Shown here: in pieces, positions 17,145-27,018 of the stretch
Layout: each line of letters opens with the position of its first letter
Numbering within the stretch: the first letter of the stretch is position 1
Assembly (NCBI GenBank): GCA_040119125.1
Contig: JBEDTR010000017.1
Coordinates: forward strand, 62,001-126,000
DNA from: Pacificitalea sp040119125
GTDB taxonomy: Bacteria; Pseudomonadota; Alphaproteobacteria; Rhodobacterales; Rhodobacteraceae
Length of the DNA: 64,000 nucleotides
Direction: 5' to 3'
Translations under genes and position numbers: made by a program
The notes under the pieces: generated by a model
What the model saw: only the letters and a program-made list of their open reading frames with translations
What the model was told of the DNA's origin: nothing
The model's database searches: none

Positions 17145-17618
17145 TCAGTCTGCGCCGCCGCTTTGGGTTTTCATCTGCCAGCGTCCGGTTTCTTCGGACC
17201 AATATTGCGCGATACAGCCCGCCCCGGTCAGCAATTTCCATTGCTGCCGCGCCTGCGCCGTGGCTGCCTCATCGCGCCCGTCGAACAGGATACAGACCCG
17301 GTCCAGCGCGTTGACCTCCTCCGGGGTGACCGCCGCGCCATCGACGCAGATCAGGCAGGCGGCCGCATTGGTTGCAGGCTGCGCGTCTTCGCCGCCCAGC
17401 AACACAGGCTGATCGGCATCATGATCGCCGCCCGCCAGCCCATGCGGCAGAAAACTATCGTCCCCCTGCCATAGCGTCAGGTCCAATTGCTGCAACCGCG
17501 CCGGGTCGCCCCCGCGCAGCAGCACACGCCAATTCCGTTCCAGAGATTTTTCCAACAGCATCGGCAGGGTCCGCTCCAGCGGGCCCTGCGTCAGGTGGTA
17601 GAAGAGCGCATTGCCCAT
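17145..17618 (-). CDS. holC: DNA polymerase III subunit chi
   Basis: A 157-residue protein matching the chi family, which links the clamp loader to single-stranded DNA-binding protein. Visible features are FYHLTQGPLERTLPMLLEKS at the N-terminus, a WQGDDSFLPHG stretch and the conserved RVCILFDGRDE segment. The start is ATG 17618, eight bases after the pepA stop, so the two form an operon. The pepA-holC pairing is common in proteobacteria. Confidence 0.92.
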   Translation of the reverse strand: MGNALFYHLTQGPLERTLPMLLEKSLERNWRVLLRGGDPARLQQLDLTLWQGDDSFLPHGLAGGDHDADQPVLLGGEDAQPATNAAACLICVDGAAVTPEEVNALDRVCILFDGRDEAATAQARQQWKLLTGAGCIAQYWSEETGRWQMKTQSGGAD

Positions 17619-17626
17619 GGCGGGGT

Positions 17627-19105
17627 TCAGCCCTGCTCGTAGCGGTCGCGGACCAGCCGGTCGAGCGCCAGAACACCCCAGCCCGACGCCCCTTTGGGTG
17701 CCAGCGCGGGCTCCGCCGCAGGCTGGGCCACACCGGCGATGTCCAGATGGATCCACGGCAGACCTTCGGGCACGAAACGGTGCAGGAATTCCGCCGCCGT
17801 GGCCGAGCCCGCAGCCCGTCCGCCGACATTGGCCACATCTGCCTTGTCGCTTTTGAGCAGCTTGGCGTAGCCCGTGCCCAGCGGCATCCGCCATGCGCCT
17901 TCGGCCTCGGTCTGCGCGGCTTTCAGGAAAGCGTTGCAGAAGGTGTCGTCATTGGAAAACACACCTGCATTATCATGCCCAAGCGCCACGATGATTGCGC
18001 CGGTCAGCGTCGCCAGATCGACCATGGCCGCAGGCTTGAACCGCTCGGCGGCGTACCACATCACGTCACATAAGACGAGCCGCCCTTCGGCGTCGGTATT
18101 GATGACCTCGACCGTGTCGCCCTTCATCGAGGTGACGATATCGCCGGGGCGCTGCGCCCGCCCATCGGGCATGTTCTCGACCAGACCGACCAGCGCCACG
18201 ACATTGGCCGGGGCCTTGCGCGCGGCGAGCGTCTTCATCACGCCCGCGACCGTGCCCGCGCCGCCCATGTCCATGGTCATCGCTTCCATCCCGGCGGCGG
18301 GTTTCAGGCTGATGCCGCCCGTGTCGAACACCACGCCCTTGCCGATCAGCGCCAGCGGCGCGGCGTCATCTGCCCCGCCCTTCCATTGCATCACGACCGT
18401 TTTCGACGGGCTTTCAGAGCCATGACCCACGGCCAGCAGGCAATCCATGCCCAGCTCTGCCATCTGCGCCTCGTCCAGCACTTCGACCTCGACCCCCAGC
18501 GCCGAGAGATCCTGCAGTTGCGCGGCAAAGCTTTCGGTCGTCAGCACATTGGCGGGGGCGTTCACCAGATCGCGGGTGAAATAGACGCCATCGACCAGCG
18601 CCTGCACAGCGTCGAGGTCCAGCGTCGCCGGATCGGTCAGCGCGACGGTGATCGCGGCGGCCTCGGCAACCGGCTCGGATTTCATTGCCGTATAGGCGTA
18701 GCTCCGCAGCGCCGCGCCCAGCACGATATTGTCCAGCCCGGTCTGCTGCGGCGCGATGATCAGCACGGCGTCAGTGCCCGCGGCCTTGCCAATCGCGGCC
18801 CCGGCGGCGCGGGTGGTGGCGGTGAACTCCGCCCCCCGGCCCCGGCGCGACAGTTTTACGACCTGCACCGCCTCGGCGGCCATGCCAGCGGGCCAAGCCA
18901 GATCAATCGTGCCGCCCTCGGACAGTTTCTCAAAGGCGGATGAGGCTGCAAGCCGCTCGACCGCGCCCTTGCTCAGCCGGTTGATCCGCCGCGCACCAGT
19001 GTCGAGCTTCCCGTCCGGCGTGACGAAAATCGCGATCCGGCCTTTGACCGTGGCAAGCGTGTCGAGATCAAGTGCGGTAGCGGAGAGCGTCGGGGTCGCG
19101 GTCAT
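17627..19105 (-). CDS. pepA: leucyl aminopeptidase (M17)
   Basis: A 492-residue cytoplasmic dizinc aminopeptidase. The signature NTDAEGRL with surrounding metal ligands and the lysine in IGKGVVFDTGG are present, along with the second MDMGGAGTVAG motif. N-terminal domain spans about residues 1-170 and the catalytic domain 170-492. GAGGA lies before ATG 19105. It is the first gene of a two-gene operon with holC. Confidence 0.96.
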   Translation of the reverse strand: MTATPTLSATALDLDTLATVKGRIAIFVTPDGKLDTGARRINRLSKGAVERLAASSAFEKLSEGGTIDLAWPAGMAAEAVQVVKLSRRGRGAEFTATTRAAGAAIGKAAGTDAVLIIAPQQTGLDNIVLGAALRSYAYTAMKSEPVAEAAAITVALTDPATLDLDAVQALVDGVYFTRDLVNAPANVLTTESFAAQLQDLSALGVEVEVLDEAQMAELGMDCLLAVGHGSESPSKTVVMQWKGGADDAAPLALIGKGVVFDTGGISLKPAAGMEAMTMDMGGAGTVAGVMKTLAARKAPANVVALVGLVENMPDGRAQRPGDIVTSMKGDTVEVINTDAEGRLVLCDVMWYAAERFKPAAMVDLATLTGAIIVALGHDNAGVFSNDDTFCNAFLKAAQTEAEGAWRMPLGTGYAKLLKSDKADVANVGGRAAGSATAAEFLHRFVPEGLPWIHLDIAGVAQPAAEPALAPKGASGWGVLALDRLVRDRYEQG

Positions 19106-19327
19106 GGATCATCCTCAGAAACGGGGGAAACCGGCGCGGCGCAGGCGCGGCGGCGGTCATTGCCCCATGTCTAGGCCGCGCTCCGGGGCGCTGCAAGGCG
19201 GCGACCCCGGACGGGGGCGGCAGAGGCGCAACGCGGCTGAGGGTGGCCTGTGACCCAGACATGCGGGCGCGCCGAGGGCAATCGCCCCGGCCTGCCTGTT
19301 GTATCAACCCATAGGATCAGCCGCCGA

Positions 19328-19906
19328 TCACTCGGCCTTCATCGCCTCGATCGAGATCTGCAACTCGACCTCATCCGACACAGCGGGTGCGAACATGTCG
19401 AGCCCGTAATCCGAGCGCAGCACAGTGCCCGTCGCGGTGAAACCGGCCCAGTCTTTGCCCTCCATCGGGTGGGTGCCAGCGGAGGTCAGCTGCGCGTCAA
19501 GCTCCAGCGGATTGGTTTGCCCGTTGATTGTCAGGTCGCCGGTGATGATGGCGGTATCCTCGCCCGTCACCTCAATCCCGGTGGAGGTAAAGGTGACGGC
19601 GTTGTTTTCCTCGGCGTTGAAGAAATCAGGCGACATGAAGTGTTCTTTGCGCGCGTCCCAGCCAGTAATCATGCTGTCGGCGGGCAGTTCGATCGTGACG
19701 GAGCTGTTGGCAGGGTCTTCCTGATCGAACTGGATCTGCCCCTCAAAGCCGGAGAACAGGCCCCAGGTGGTCGAATAGCCAAGGTGTTCGTAGGAAAACA
19801 GGATTTGGCTGTGAGAAGCGTCGAGCACATAGGCCTCCGGCGCGGCCTGCGCGCCCGTGGCGGCGAGGAGCGAGGCAAGGCTGACAGCGGCGAGGGTCGT
19901 CTTCAT
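19328..19906 (-). CDS. YceI-family periplasmic lipocalin-like protein
   Basis: A 192-residue secreted protein. Residues 1-21 form a clear signal peptide ending TGAQA-A. The mature part begins with YVLDASHSQILFSYEHLG, the YceI opening that forms an isoprenoid-binding beta barrel. Family members bind polyisoprenoids or amphiphiles; a specific role cannot be inferred. It stands alone, with a 220-base gap before pepA. Confidence 0.92.
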   Translation of the reverse strand: MKTTLAAVSLASLLAATGAQAAPEAYVLDASHSQILFSYEHLGYSTTWGLFSGFEGQIQFDQEDPANSSVTIELPADSMITGWDARKEHFMSPDFFNAEENNAVTFTSTGIEVTGEDTAIITGDLTINGQTNPLELDAQLTSAGTHPMEGKDWAGFTATGTVLRSDYGLDMFAPAVSDEVELQISIEAMKAE

Positions 19907-20113
19907 GATGGTCTCCGAATTTTGGGTCAGGGCCGGAATGACAGGGTGACATCCGGCGCGGTGATGACTGTCGTGAGATTTGGCCCAGAGACGCCGCAGA
20001 GCAATCCCGCAAAAGCGAACAGAGGCTGTTCGGCGCCGATCGGCTGAGGCGGAATGGCTGTCAGCCGCAGCGTCCGAACGCTCCGCTTTCGTGGATCGAA
20101 CACAGCCCGCCGA

Positions 20114-20398
20114 TCAACGCAGCCGGTATTCCCCGACCACCTGCCGCCATTCGCCCGGTGCGATTTCCCGGCGATGGGAAAAGCTGACAGAATGCAGCGG
20201 GCCGTCGATCTCGGATTGCCAAAACTCGATGAACCCGAACAGCTTGGGGTGATCCGGGGCCAGATCATATTCCTGCCAGATGAAGCTGTTGAGCACCGAT
20301 TGGTGGTCCGGCATCCGATAGTAAAGCTCCGCCGTGGTCAGCCCGTAGCCCCGCAGCATCAACTCCATCGGCGTGGTATAAGCGCGTGCCTGTTGCAT
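20114..20398 (-). CDS. usg: Usg-like protein
   Basis: A 94-residue protein of the Usg family, first seen next to trpF in Caulobacter and of unknown function. The LRGYGLTTAELYYRMPDH and FIWQEYDLAPD segments are characteristic. The start is ATG 20398 with a perfect AGGAGGT five bases upstream; the open frame extends further but lacks family similarity. It is divergent from gyrA. Confidence 0.85.
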   Translation of the reverse strand: MQQARAYTTPMELMLRGYGLTTAELYYRMPDHQSVLNSFIWQEYDLAPDHPKLFGFIEFWQSEIDGPLHSVSFSHRREIAPGEWRQVVGEYRLR

Positions 20399-20606
20399 CC
20401 CGCACCTCCTGTCTTTGGCGAGGTCGGAATGACCCCGCAAAGAAAATTCTGCCACGGCTTCGTTACTTTTCAACGAAAACAATGTGTTGTCAGTCTGCCC
20501 CTCTGGCTGCCAGAACCATCCTCTCCCCGCCCATTGCACCCGATATCGCGTATAGGATAAGATCGCCCAACAATATCTAGACATTGCCCCAACCACAGGC
20601 AGCTTT

Positions 20607-23393
20607 ATGACCGATACGCCAGAACCCCCTGAAAATGATGAGGAAATGGGCACCCCGCCCACTGGCTGGAGCGGTCCGCGCATCTCGATCGAGGAGGAAA
20701 TGCGCACCTCCTTCATGGATTACGCGATGTCGGTCATCGTCAGCCGCGCGATCCCGGATCTGCGCGACGGGCTGAAGCCGGTGCACCGCCGGATCCTTTA
20801 TACCCTGTGGGAAAACGGCCAGACGCAGGCAAAATCCTACCGCAAATGCGCCACTGCCGTCGGTGACGTGATGGGTCGCTATCACCCGCACGGGGATAGC
20901 GCGGTCTACGAGTCGCTGGTGCGAATGGCGCAGGATTTTTCGATGTCGGTGCCGCTGATCGATGGTCAGGGCAATTTTGGCTCGATGGATGGCGACCCCG
21001 CCGCCGCCTACCGGTATACCGAGGCGCGTTTGGCCAAGGTGGCAGAGCAGCTGCTGACGGATATCGAAAAGGATACCGTCGATTACGTTCCGAACTACGC
21101 CAACGAGCGTCAGGAACCGACCGTTCTGCCCGCGCGCTATCCGAACCTGCTGGTCAACGGCTCCGAAGGGATCGCGGTCGGCATGGCCACGCGCATCCCG
21201 CCCCATAACCTGGGCGAAGTGATCGACGCGACGCTGGCCCTGATCGCCAATCCCGATCTGACCTCCGAGGAATTGATCGAATATGTCCCTGCCCCGGATT
21301 TCCCAACCGGCGGCACGATCCTTGGCCGCTCAGGCGCGCGCAAAGCCTATCTGGAGGGACGTGGGTCTGTCGTGATCCGCGCCAAAACGCGGGTCGAGGA
21401 ACTGCGCAAGGACCGCTACGCGATCATCATCGACGAAATCCCCTATCAGGTGAACAAGGCCACCATGATCGAGCGGATCGCCGAAACGGCCCGCGACAAG
21501 CGGATCGAGGGCATTGCCCATGTGCAGGATGAAAGCGACCGGAACGGCGTCCGCGTCGTTGTCGAGCTAAAGCGCGATGCGACCGCCGAGGTGGTGCTGA
21601 ACCAGCTTTACCGCTTCACCCCGATGCAGGTGAGCTTTGGCGCGAATATGCTGGCGCTGAATGGTGGCCGGCCCGAGCAGCTGACCCTGCGCCGCTTCCT
21701 TGAAAGCTTCATCACCTTCCGCGAAGAGGTCGTCGCCCGCCGCACGGCTTATGAATTGCGCAAAGCCCGCGAACGCAGCCACATCCTGTGCGGTCTTGCC
21801 GTGGCCGTGTCTAACGTGGACGAGGTCGTCGCGACGATCCGGTCCTCCGCCGATGGTGCCGAGGCCCGCGAGAAACTAATGACCCGGCGTTGGCCGGCCC
21901 ACGACATCGCGTCCTACATCCGGCTGATCGACGATCCGACGCAGAAGGTGAACGAGGACGGCACCTATAACCTGTCGGAAACGCAGGCTCGTGCGATCCT
22001 CGATCTGCGGCTACAGCGCCTGACACAGATCGGCGTCAAGGAAGTCACCGACGAGCTGCAGGAACTGGCCGCCGCGATCCGCGAGTATTTGGCCATTCTG
22101 CGGTCGCGCGAACGGATCATGGAAATCATCGGGGACGAGCTGAAGACCGTTCGCGACCAATTCGCCGGTCCCCGCCGCACCGAAATCGTCGACTGGTCCG
22201 GTGACATGGACGACGAAGACCTGATCGAGCGCGAAGACGTGGTCGTGACCGTTACCCAATCCGGCTACATCAAGCGCACCCCGCTGACCGATTTCCGCGC
22301 GCAACGTCGCGGTGGCAAGGGGCTCAGCTCCATGGCCACCAAGGAAGACGATGTGGTCACCACGCTGTTCGTGGCCAATACCCATACCCAGCTGCTGTTC
22401 TTCACGACCGATGGGATGGTTTACAAACTGAAGGCCTGGCGCCTGCCCTCGGGCGGTCGCACGGCGCGCGGCAAGGCAATCGTCAACATCCTGCCGCTGG
22501 CGCAGGGCGTCTCCATCGCCGCGATCATGCCGGTGGACCGGGACGAGGCCGATTGGGGCGATCTGCAGATCATTTTCGCCACCACGGCGGGCGATGTGCG
22601 CCGCAACGCGCTGTCGGATTTCACCAACGTCATGCGCAACGGCAAGATCGCGATGGATCTGCCCGATGGCGTCGAACTGGTGAATGCCCGCATCGCGTCC
22701 GAGGATGACGATGTGATGCTGGTGACTGCCAAAGGCCGCGCGATCCGGTTCCGCACCACCGATGTGCGGGTGTTCAAGGGCCGCAAATCCACCGGCGTGC
22801 GCGGCATCCGTGTCGCTGATCAGGACCGGGTCGTGTCGATGGCGGTGATCCGTCACTTCGAAGCCAGCCCAGAAGAACGCGCCGCCTATCTGCGCATGCG
22901 CCGCGCCATGGCGGGCCTGACGGATGAGGCCGAGGGCGAAGACGAGGATGCCCCCGCTGATCCGAATTTCTCCAACGAGCGTTATGTGGAGATGTCGGCC
23001 GCCGAGGACCTGATCCTGACCGTCACCGCCAAAGGCTCGGGCAAGATCAGCTCAAGCCACGACTACCCCGTGCGCGGGCGCGGCGGCCAAGGTGTGACGG
23101 CCATGGACAAGGCCATGCGCGGCGGTCCGCTGGTGGCCTGCTTCCCGGTCGAAAACGGCGACCAGATCATGCTCGCCACCTCGACGGGGCAGTCGATCCG
23201 CTGTCCGGTCAACGGGATCTCCTTCCGGTCGCGCAGCGCTGGTGGTGTGAAAGTGTTCGACACAGCGAAAAACGAAGAGGTCGTGTCAGTGGCCTGGATT
23301 GCTGAAAGTGAAGAGCCTGAAGAGGTAATCGACACGCCAGAGGCTGATGATCAGGCCCCCGACGCTCCGGGCACGCCGGAAGATGACAGTTAA
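20607..23393 (+). CDS. gyrA: DNA gyrase subunit A
   Basis: A 928-residue subunit that breaks and rejoins DNA in gyrase. The catalytic tyrosine is Y137 in YRYTEARL. In the quinolone-resistance region the serine (S98, E. coli S83) is present and the E. coli D87 position is Glu (E102). The C-terminal wrapping domain has the GyrA box QRRGGKG and its beta-pinwheel repeats, which separates it from ParC. The C-terminus is an acidic tail of about 40 residues. ATG 20607 is the first good start. A terminator follows at 23467. Confidence 0.96.
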   Translation: MTDTPEPPENDEEMGTPPTGWSGPRISIEEEMRTSFMDYAMSVIVSRAIPDLRDGLKPVHRRILYTLWENGQTQAKSYRKCATAVGDVMGRYHPHGDSAVYESLVRMAQDFSMSVPLIDGQGNFGSMDGDPAAAYRYTEARLAKVAEQLLTDIEKDTVDYVPNYANERQEPTVLPARYPNLLVNGSEGIAVGMATRIPPHNLGEVIDATLALIANPDLTSEELIEYVPAPDFPTGGTILGRSGARKAYLEGRGSVVIRAKTRVEELRKDRYAIIIDEIPYQVNKATMIERIAETARDKRIEGIAHVQDESDRNGVRVVVELKRDATAEVVLNQLYRFTPMQVSFGANMLALNGGRPEQLTLRRFLESFITFREEVVARRTAYELRKARERSHILCGLAVAVSNVDEVVATIRSSADGAEAREKLMTRRWPAHDIASYIRLIDDPTQKVNEDGTYNLSETQARAILDLRLQRLTQIGVKEVTDELQELAAAIREYLAILRSRERIMEIIGDELKTVRDQFAGPRRTEIVDWSGDMDDEDLIEREDVVVTVTQSGYIKRTPLTDFRAQRRGGKGLSSMATKEDDVVTTLFVANTHTQLLFFTTDGMVYKLKAWRLPSGGRTARGKAIVNILPLAQGVSIAAIMPVDRDEADWGDLQIIFATTAGDVRRNALSDFTNVMRNGKIAMDLPDGVELVNARIASEDDDVMLVTAKGRAIRFRTTDVRVFKGRKSTGVRGIRVADQDRVVSMAVIRHFEASPEERAAYLRMRRAMAGLTDEAEGEDEDAPADPNFSNERYVEMSAAEDLILTVTAKGSGKISSSHDYPVRGRGGQGVTAMDKAMRGGPLVACFPVENGDQIMLATSTGQSIRCPVNGISFRSRSAGGVKVFDTAKNEEVVSVAWIAESEEPEEVIDTPEADDQAPDAPGTPEDDS

Positions 23394-23466
23394 CGCGCTA
23401 AGCTACTGTTCGGGATATATATTATTCCGATCAGCCGACACCGCGTAGCGAGCAAATTTAGGTGCG

Positions 23467-23491
23467 AAGGCCGTCCCCCGGGGCGGCCTTT
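23467..23491 (+). terminator. intrinsic terminator after gyrA
   Basis: AAGGCCG (23467-23473) pairs with CGGCCTT (23484-23490), with a short T-run. It lies 74 bases after the gyrA stop. Confidence 0.75.
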
Positions 23492-23586
23492 GCCTATCGC
23501 GGTATGGCTCCGGCCTGCAGAATCGTTTGTGTCAAAACATGTTGCCGATGCGCCGCGCGTGACTCTTGTGGCGGGCGGCGTTAACT

Positions 23587-23609
23587 ATTTGCTCTGCATT
23601 CTTGCAAAT
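23587..23609. promoter_or_regulatory. inverted repeat with LysR-type spacing
   Basis: ATTTGC, eleven bases, then GCAAAT: a perfect six-base dyad with the spacing typical of LysR-type boxes. It lies 127 bases before the LysR-type gene in an AT-rich upstream region and could be an autoregulatory site. Confidence 0.45.
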
Positions 23610-23735
23610 GCGGGTTATGCTTTTTGTAGTTTATTTGAATTATGTTCTTGATCAGTTTGAGCAGCCCCATGGCCCGGGTTGCTGGTTTTCTTTGGTTCGG
23701 CCGGCGAAATACCTTTGAAACAGGCAGCCATTCTG

Positions 23736-24623
23736 ATGATCAGCTGGGACAATTACAAATATCTGTTGGCGATACATCGTCACTCCACAATGTCGAAGGC
23801 CGCCGATTCGCTGGGCACGAACGTGGCCACCGTGTCGCGCCGCATCGACAAGCTGAACGAGCTGCTGGGCATGCCATGCCTCATAAAGCGGCCCGATGGC
23901 TGGGACGTGAACCCGCGTCTGCATCGGATTCTCACCTCTGTCGAAGAATTCAATTCCGCCATCGAGGGCGAATTAAACAATCTTCATACCAAGGGCGGCA
24001 CCCATCAATCGTCGATCAGCATCGGCGCGCAGCCTGCGATCAACAACAAACTGTTCTACCCTGGATTGAACAGCCACCTCTCCCCGCCGGACGGCGTGAT
24101 CCTGAATTTCTCTAATCGGGTGACCGCCGAAGGCATGGGCGACGACGATATCATCGTGTCGATGAACCGCCCCGAAGGCGGGCGCGTGATCACCCGGCGC
24201 GCAGGTAGTATTCCCTACCGCCTCTATATGGCGAAGGGTCATGAGACCCCGCAGGGATGGATCGGACTGAGCCAAACCTTCGATACGCATGGCGTCATCA
24301 CCATGGGATATGACTATTTCGGCCAGCCACCTGTGGTGCGCGTGCAACATTTCCACGATATCGAACAGGTCATTCTATCGCGTCATCTTGCTGGCCCGCT
24401 GCCCTGTATTCACGGCGCCTATGCGAATGCGCTCGTGCCGATCCCGGACAGCCCGGTCTATAATATCGAGTATTGGTTGACTTATCACGCCACGCGGAAG
24501 GGCGACGACACCCTGCGGGAGACATCCAACTGGATCGTCCGCTGCTTCAAGAACGAGGAACAGAAGCGGCAGCGCGCCGCGAGCGCCGAAAACGCAATCC
24601 TGCCTTTGCACAAATCGGGCTAG
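23736..24623 (+). CDS. LysR-type transcriptional regulator
   Basis: A 295-residue regulator. The N-terminal winged helix-turn-helix reads ISWDNYKYLLAIHRHSTMSK then AADSLGTNVATVSRRIDKL, a LysR-family opening. The effector domain is atypical and I could not match it to a subfamily. ATG 23736 gives the standard N-terminus; an in-frame codon at 23679 adds 19 unrelated residues. Base composition is lower in GC than the neighbours. It precedes a small membrane protein by 73 bases on the same strand, which could be a target or merely adjacent. Confidence 0.85.
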   Translation: MISWDNYKYLLAIHRHSTMSKAADSLGTNVATVSRRIDKLNELLGMPCLIKRPDGWDVNPRLHRILTSVEEFNSAIEGELNNLHTKGGTHQSSISIGAQPAINNKLFYPGLNSHLSPPDGVILNFSNRVTAEGMGDDDIIVSMNRPEGGRVITRRAGSIPYRLYMAKGHETPQGWIGLSQTFDTHGVITMGYDYFGQPPVVRVQHFHDIEQVILSRHLAGPLPCIHGAYANALVPIPDSPVYNIEYWLTYHATRKGDDTLRETSNWIVRCFKNEEQKRQRAASAENAILPLHKSG

Positions 24624-24696
24624 CTCGCTCGACAATCAGAGGTTTAAATTGACGTGAACAAAGACTTGATAGCCCGATAGTGAAAACGAGGCACTG

Positions 24697-25095
24697 ATGA
24701 AAAAGTTCCTAGAGACTGTCCAATCTCTGGACCGCCTGATCCTGGCGCTGATCTTCGCATCATACGCCTATTCTGGGCTTAACCTTTCGGTGCGCACCGC
24801 CTCGGCATCGGATCTGGCGATGCTCTCGCCCGATCATAGCATCGCGACTGTTGCGCTGCGGGCGCTGCTGGCGACGGTTACGATCTGGCTCTTTTTCGGG
24901 GTACGCACCCGCGTCATGGCCTTGATCGGTCTGGTGCTCTACGTCACCTCGGTCGCGCTGCAGCACACGGCCAGCAACGGCCAGATGGAAATGAACCTCT
25001 GGCTGCTGACCGTGCCGCTTCTGTCGCTGCCGCTGATCCTTTTTGGTGGAGGTCGTTTCAGCCTCTACCGCGCCGGCTGGAAAGGTATTTTCTAA
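24697..25095 (+). CDS. small membrane protein, DoxX-like topology
   Basis: A 132-residue protein with about four hydrophobic segments (near residues 12-28, 50-66, 71-87 and 98-115). The overall size and helix pattern resemble DoxX-type proteins, but I see no diagnostic residues, so the family call is weak. It begins with ATG 24697 after GAGGCACTG and follows the LysR-type gene. Confidence 0.6.
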   Translation: MKKFLETVQSLDRLILALIFASYAYSGLNLSVRTASASDLAMLSPDHSIATVALRALLATVTIWLFFGVRTRVMALIGLVLYVTSVALQHTASNGQMEMNLWLLTVPLLSLPLILFGGGRFSLYRAGWKGIF

Positions 25096-25503
25096 GCCGC
25101 GCACCGCATTAGTTCTGCGCGCATGCCCCCGGTTGCCGATCTGATTACATGATCGCGCGCCGCGCTCTGCCCGCCTGTTAATAGTGTCCCTGTTAGCCAA
25201 CCCGTTTCAAACCAGCTTTTGCCAGAATGACGCCGATGCTTCCCAGAGCACCAATCGGTGGCATGCGCCCCTCCCGTATTGCTCCGGGAACGGGTGGTTC
25301 GCCTGAGGGCCAATAATATCAAATACGCCGCCCCGACCGAGGGTGGCAGCGCGCGCGACCCCTCCCTCCGGTCGCGATGTGCTCTCGGCCCGGGCCTCGC
25401 CTGGGCCTTTCGTTTGCCCCATATGCGCCAATGGATGCCATGCGGCGCGCGCTACGGCGCGGCAGGCTTGGCAAGCGCCACGGCCCCCAGTATGACGCAG
25501 CTC
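25096..25503. other. 408-base stretch upstream of trmFO, no gene seen
   Basis: The frame of trmFO is open back to 25258 but that extension has no family similarity, so it is treated as leader. A terminator-like hairpin sits at 25387-25410. No RNA gene was recognised. Confidence 0.4.
25387..25410 (+). terminator. terminator-like hairpin before trmFO
   Basis: GGCCCGGG at 25387 can pair with the segment ending GGGCC at 25407 (one G-T pair), followed by TTTCGTTT. It lies about 290 bases after the small membrane-protein gene, unusually far for its terminator, and about 95 bases before trmFO. Confidence 0.45.
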
Positions 25504-26904
25504 ATGACGGATAAACGCATTCACATCGTCGGCGGCGGCATGGCCGGGTCGGAAGCTGCCTGGCAGGCGGTCAATCTCGGGATTCCCGTGACCATCCATG
25601 AGATGCGTCCAACGGTGGAAACCTTTGCCCATCGGACGGGCAATCTGGCCGAAATGGTCTGTTCTAATTCGTTCCGCTCGGATGATGACGAACAAAACGC
25701 CGTGGGCCTGCTGCATTGGGAAATGCGTCAGGCGGGCGGGCTCATTATGGAAATGGCCGATGTGCATCAACTGCCTGCGGGCGGCGCGCTGGCCGTGGAC
25801 CGCGATGCCTTTGCCCAAGGCGTCACCGATCGGCTGCGCGCGCATCCGCTGGTCACCGTCGAGGCCGGCGAAATCGACGCCCTGCCCGATGCGGATGATG
25901 GCCAATGGATCATCGCCACCGGGCCGCTGACCTCTGGCACGCTGGCCGAGGCGATCCGCGCCGAAACCGGCCAAGACAGCCTCGCGTTTTTCGATGCGAT
26001 TGCGCCTATCGTCTATGCCGATAGCATCGACATGGAGATCGCGTGGCTCCAGAGCCGGTATGACAAAGGCGACACGGAAGAAGAGCGCACCGCCTATATC
26101 AACTGCCCGATGACCAAGGCCGAACATGAGGCCTTCATTGATGCGCTGCTGGCCGCTGATAAGGCCGAATTCCACGAAGGCGAAACCGCGGGCTATTTTG
26201 ACGGTTGCCTGCCGATCGAGGTCATGGCCGAGCGCGGACGCGAGACCCTGCGCCACGGCCCGATGAAGCCCATCGGCCTGACCAACGCGCATAAGCCCGA
26301 AGAAAAGGCCTATGCCGTCGTGCAGCTGCGCCGCGACAATGCGCTTGGCACGCTCTATAATATCGTCGGTTTTCAGACCAAGATGAAATACGGCGCGCAG
26401 ACCGATGTGTTCCGCATGATCCCCGGCCTGCAAAACGCGCGCTTTGCCCGGCTGGGCGGCATCCACCGCAACACGTTTTTGAATTCCCCCACCCTGCTTG
26501 ACGATCAGATGCGCCTGCGCTCGCGGCCCAACATCCGCTTTGCCGGTCAGATCACGGGTGTCGAGGGCTATGTCGAGAGTGCGGCGATGGGGCTGCTGGC
26601 CGGACGGATGGCCGCACAGGATGTGCTGGGCGAGCCCCTGCCCGCTGTGCCCGCCGACACCGCAATGGGCGCGTTGCTGACCCACATCACCGGCGGCGCG
26701 GACGCCAAGACCTTCCAGCCGATGAATGTCAATTTTGGCCTCTTCCGCCCGATTGACGCCAAAGGCGGACGGCGCGGGCGGCGCGATCGCTACAAGGCCT
26801 ATACGGACCGCGCAAAATCCGCATGGTGTGATTGGCTTGGCCTGCCTCAACCCGCCATGCCGCTCGATGACGATACCAAAGCTGAAACCCCCGCGACGTC
26901 CTGA
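25504..26904 (+). CDS. trmFO: methylenetetrahydrofolate-tRNA-(uracil-54-C5)-methyltransferase
   Basis: A 466-residue FAD- and folate-dependent enzyme that makes ribothymidine at position 54 of tRNA. The N-terminal dinucleotide site is IHIVGGGMAGSEAAW and the family motif EMVCSNSFRSDD follows, with conserved cysteine. NTFLNSPTLL and the GYVESAAMG segment in the second half are typical. Two in-frame ATGs, 25492 and 25504, both fit; no strong ribosome binding site decides, and I use 25504. TrmFO replaces the SAM-dependent TrmA in this lineage. Confidence 0.94.
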   Translation: MTDKRIHIVGGGMAGSEAAWQAVNLGIPVTIHEMRPTVETFAHRTGNLAEMVCSNSFRSDDDEQNAVGLLHWEMRQAGGLIMEMADVHQLPAGGALAVDRDAFAQGVTDRLRAHPLVTVEAGEIDALPDADDGQWIIATGPLTSGTLAEAIRAETGQDSLAFFDAIAPIVYADSIDMEIAWLQSRYDKGDTEEERTAYINCPMTKAEHEAFIDALLAADKAEFHEGETAGYFDGCLPIEVMAERGRETLRHGPMKPIGLTNAHKPEEKAYAVVQLRRDNALGTLYNIVGFQTKMKYGAQTDVFRMIPGLQNARFARLGGIHRNTFLNSPTLLDDQMRLRSRPNIRFAGQITGVEGYVESAAMGLLAGRMAAQDVLGEPLPAVPADTAMGALLTHITGGADAKTFQPMNVNFGLFRPIDAKGGRRGRRDRYKAYTDRAKSAWCDWLGLPQPAMPLDDDTKAETPATS

Positions 26905-27018
26905 TCCGTGGTGGTGGCCGTCTTAATGCCTCGGGTGTGAGTTGAGTTTACGCACCCGTTCGCTTTAGAGTGCCATCAGGGAACTGGACCCGCGACTTAC
27001 CGGCTGATAAACTTCGCC

